DNA of 7,750 nucleotides from positions 1 through 7,750 of the forward strand of contig CAZHBA010000062.1 in NCBI GenBank assembly GCA_964530225.1, written 5' to 3'. Source of the stretch: CAZHBA01 sp964530225. Lineage in GTDB: Bacteria; Pseudomonadota; Alphaproteobacteria; UBA6615. The notes beneath the pieces are model-generated. The model saw nothing but the letters and a program-made list of their open reading frames with translations. It did no database searches and was not told the origin of the DNA. The translations under genes and the position numbers were made by a program. Every line of letters begins with the position of its first letter. The stretch's first letter is position 1. Shown here piece after piece: positions 7,255 to 7,750 of the stretch.

Positions 7255-7750
7255 CTACTCGGCCGCTACGGCGGTTTTACGGGCGATAATACGGTGTTCC
7301 AGCTCTGACCGAAAATGGCGGATCAACCCCTGCACCGGCCACACACCACCGTCGGCCAGCGCGCAGATTGTGTGTCCTTCGATCTGTTTGGTGAGCTCCC
7401 ACAGCATGTCGATTTCGCCGATCTCGGCATCACCGGTAACCAGGCGCTGCATTACCCGGTAGACCCAGCCCATACCCTCGCGGCAGGGCGTGCATTGGCC
7501 ACAGCTTTCGTGGCGATAGAAATGGCTAAGCCGGGCGATCGCCTCAACGATGTCGGCCGATTTGTCGATGACGATTACCGCCGCCGTGCCGAGACCGGAA
7601 TTGTGTTCGCGGAGACCGTCGAAATCCATCAGCACGTCATTGCAGATGGTGTGCGACAGGCACGGCGTCGACGAACCGCCGGGGATCACCGCTTGCAGAT
7701 TGTCCCAGCCGCCACGCACGCCGCCGGCATGTTTGTCGATCAGTTCCTTG
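7255..7750 (-). CDS. nuoF: NADH-quinone oxidoreductase subunit F, C-terminal part (5'-truncated by window edge)
   Basis: This is the NADH-oxidising, FMN-binding subunit (mitochondrial 51 kDa, NDUFV1). Only the last 164 codons are in the window. The frame continues past 7750, where the first complete codons read KELIDKHAGGVRGGWDNLQA; the GTG at 7719 is an internal valine, not a start. Seen are the end of the SLBB-like domain (VIPGGSSTPCL) and the cluster N3 site, with SCGQCTPCREG giving three cysteines (83, 86 and 89 counted from the first complete codon) and GHTICALAD giving the fourth (129). These bind the 4Fe-4S cluster that takes electrons from FMN. The NADH- and FMN-binding Rossmann-like region would lie upstream of the window. 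The ending VWPVQGLIRHFRSELEHRI is typical of alphaproteobacterial and mitochondrial homologues. The stop is TAG at 7257-7255, 13 bp before nuoG. Confidence 0.97.
   Translation of the reverse strand, partial: KELIDKHAGGVRGGWDNLQAVIPGGSSTPCLSHTICNDVLMDFDGLREHNSGLGTAAVIVIDKSADIVEAIARLSHFYRHESCGQCTPCREGMGWVYRVMQRLVTGDAEIGEIDMLWELTKQIEGHTICALADGGVWPVQGLIRHFRSELEHRIIARKTAVAAE

Noticed and set aside
1..7750. Possible novel or accessory system, mobile element, CRISPR array or RNA gene.
   Set aside because: Both strands are fully accounted for by eight contiguous nuo genes with gaps of 18 bp or less. I saw no inverted terminal repeats, direct-repeat arrays, tRNA-like folds or foreign-looking stretches.

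Overview
The window is an internal segment of a nuo operon, which encodes the proton-pumping NADH:ubiquinone oxidoreductase (respiratory complex I). All genes lie on the minus strand, so transcription runs from the right end (7750) towards position 1. In transcription order they are nuoF (3' part only), nuoG, nuoH, nuoI, nuoJ, nuoK, nuoL and nuoM (5' part only). The order matches the standard bacterial nuo order, with no extra gene inserted in this segment. Every junction is an overlap or a gap of 18 bp or less, so there is no room for separate promoters, terminators or RNA genes between genes.

The source looks like an alphaproteobacterium, possibly near the Rhodospirillales; the order-level placement is a guess. 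NuoG has 687 residues with the N1b, N4 and N5 cluster ligands and no N7 cysteine set. NuoI is a 162-residue protein very like mitochondrial TYKY (NDUFS8). The NuoF C-terminus closely resembles mitochondrial NDUFV1. The DNA is moderately GC-rich by eye (not counted), and composition looks uniform, with no sign of recent transfer.

Layout by function: 7255-7750 and 5178-7241 encode electron-input subunits (NuoF with cluster N3; NuoG with N1b, N4, N5). 4175-5185 is NuoH, the membrane anchor that forms much of the quinone chamber. 3670-4158 is NuoI, whose clusters N6a and N6b pass electrons towards N2 and quinone. 3037-3651 and 2726-3037 are the small membrane subunits NuoJ and NuoK. 793-2718 and 1-780 are the antiporter-like pumping subunits NuoL and NuoM. 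The catalytic or proton-path residues I could check are all present, so the complex looks functional.

Two starts were moved inwards from the longest open frame (nuoH to 5185, nuoI to 4158), and nuoL starts at GTG. nuoM has no stop inside the window but reads open for 260 codons up to position 1. I found no mobile element, CRISPR array, RNA gene, repeat or undescribed system here; this is an ordinary housekeeping region.
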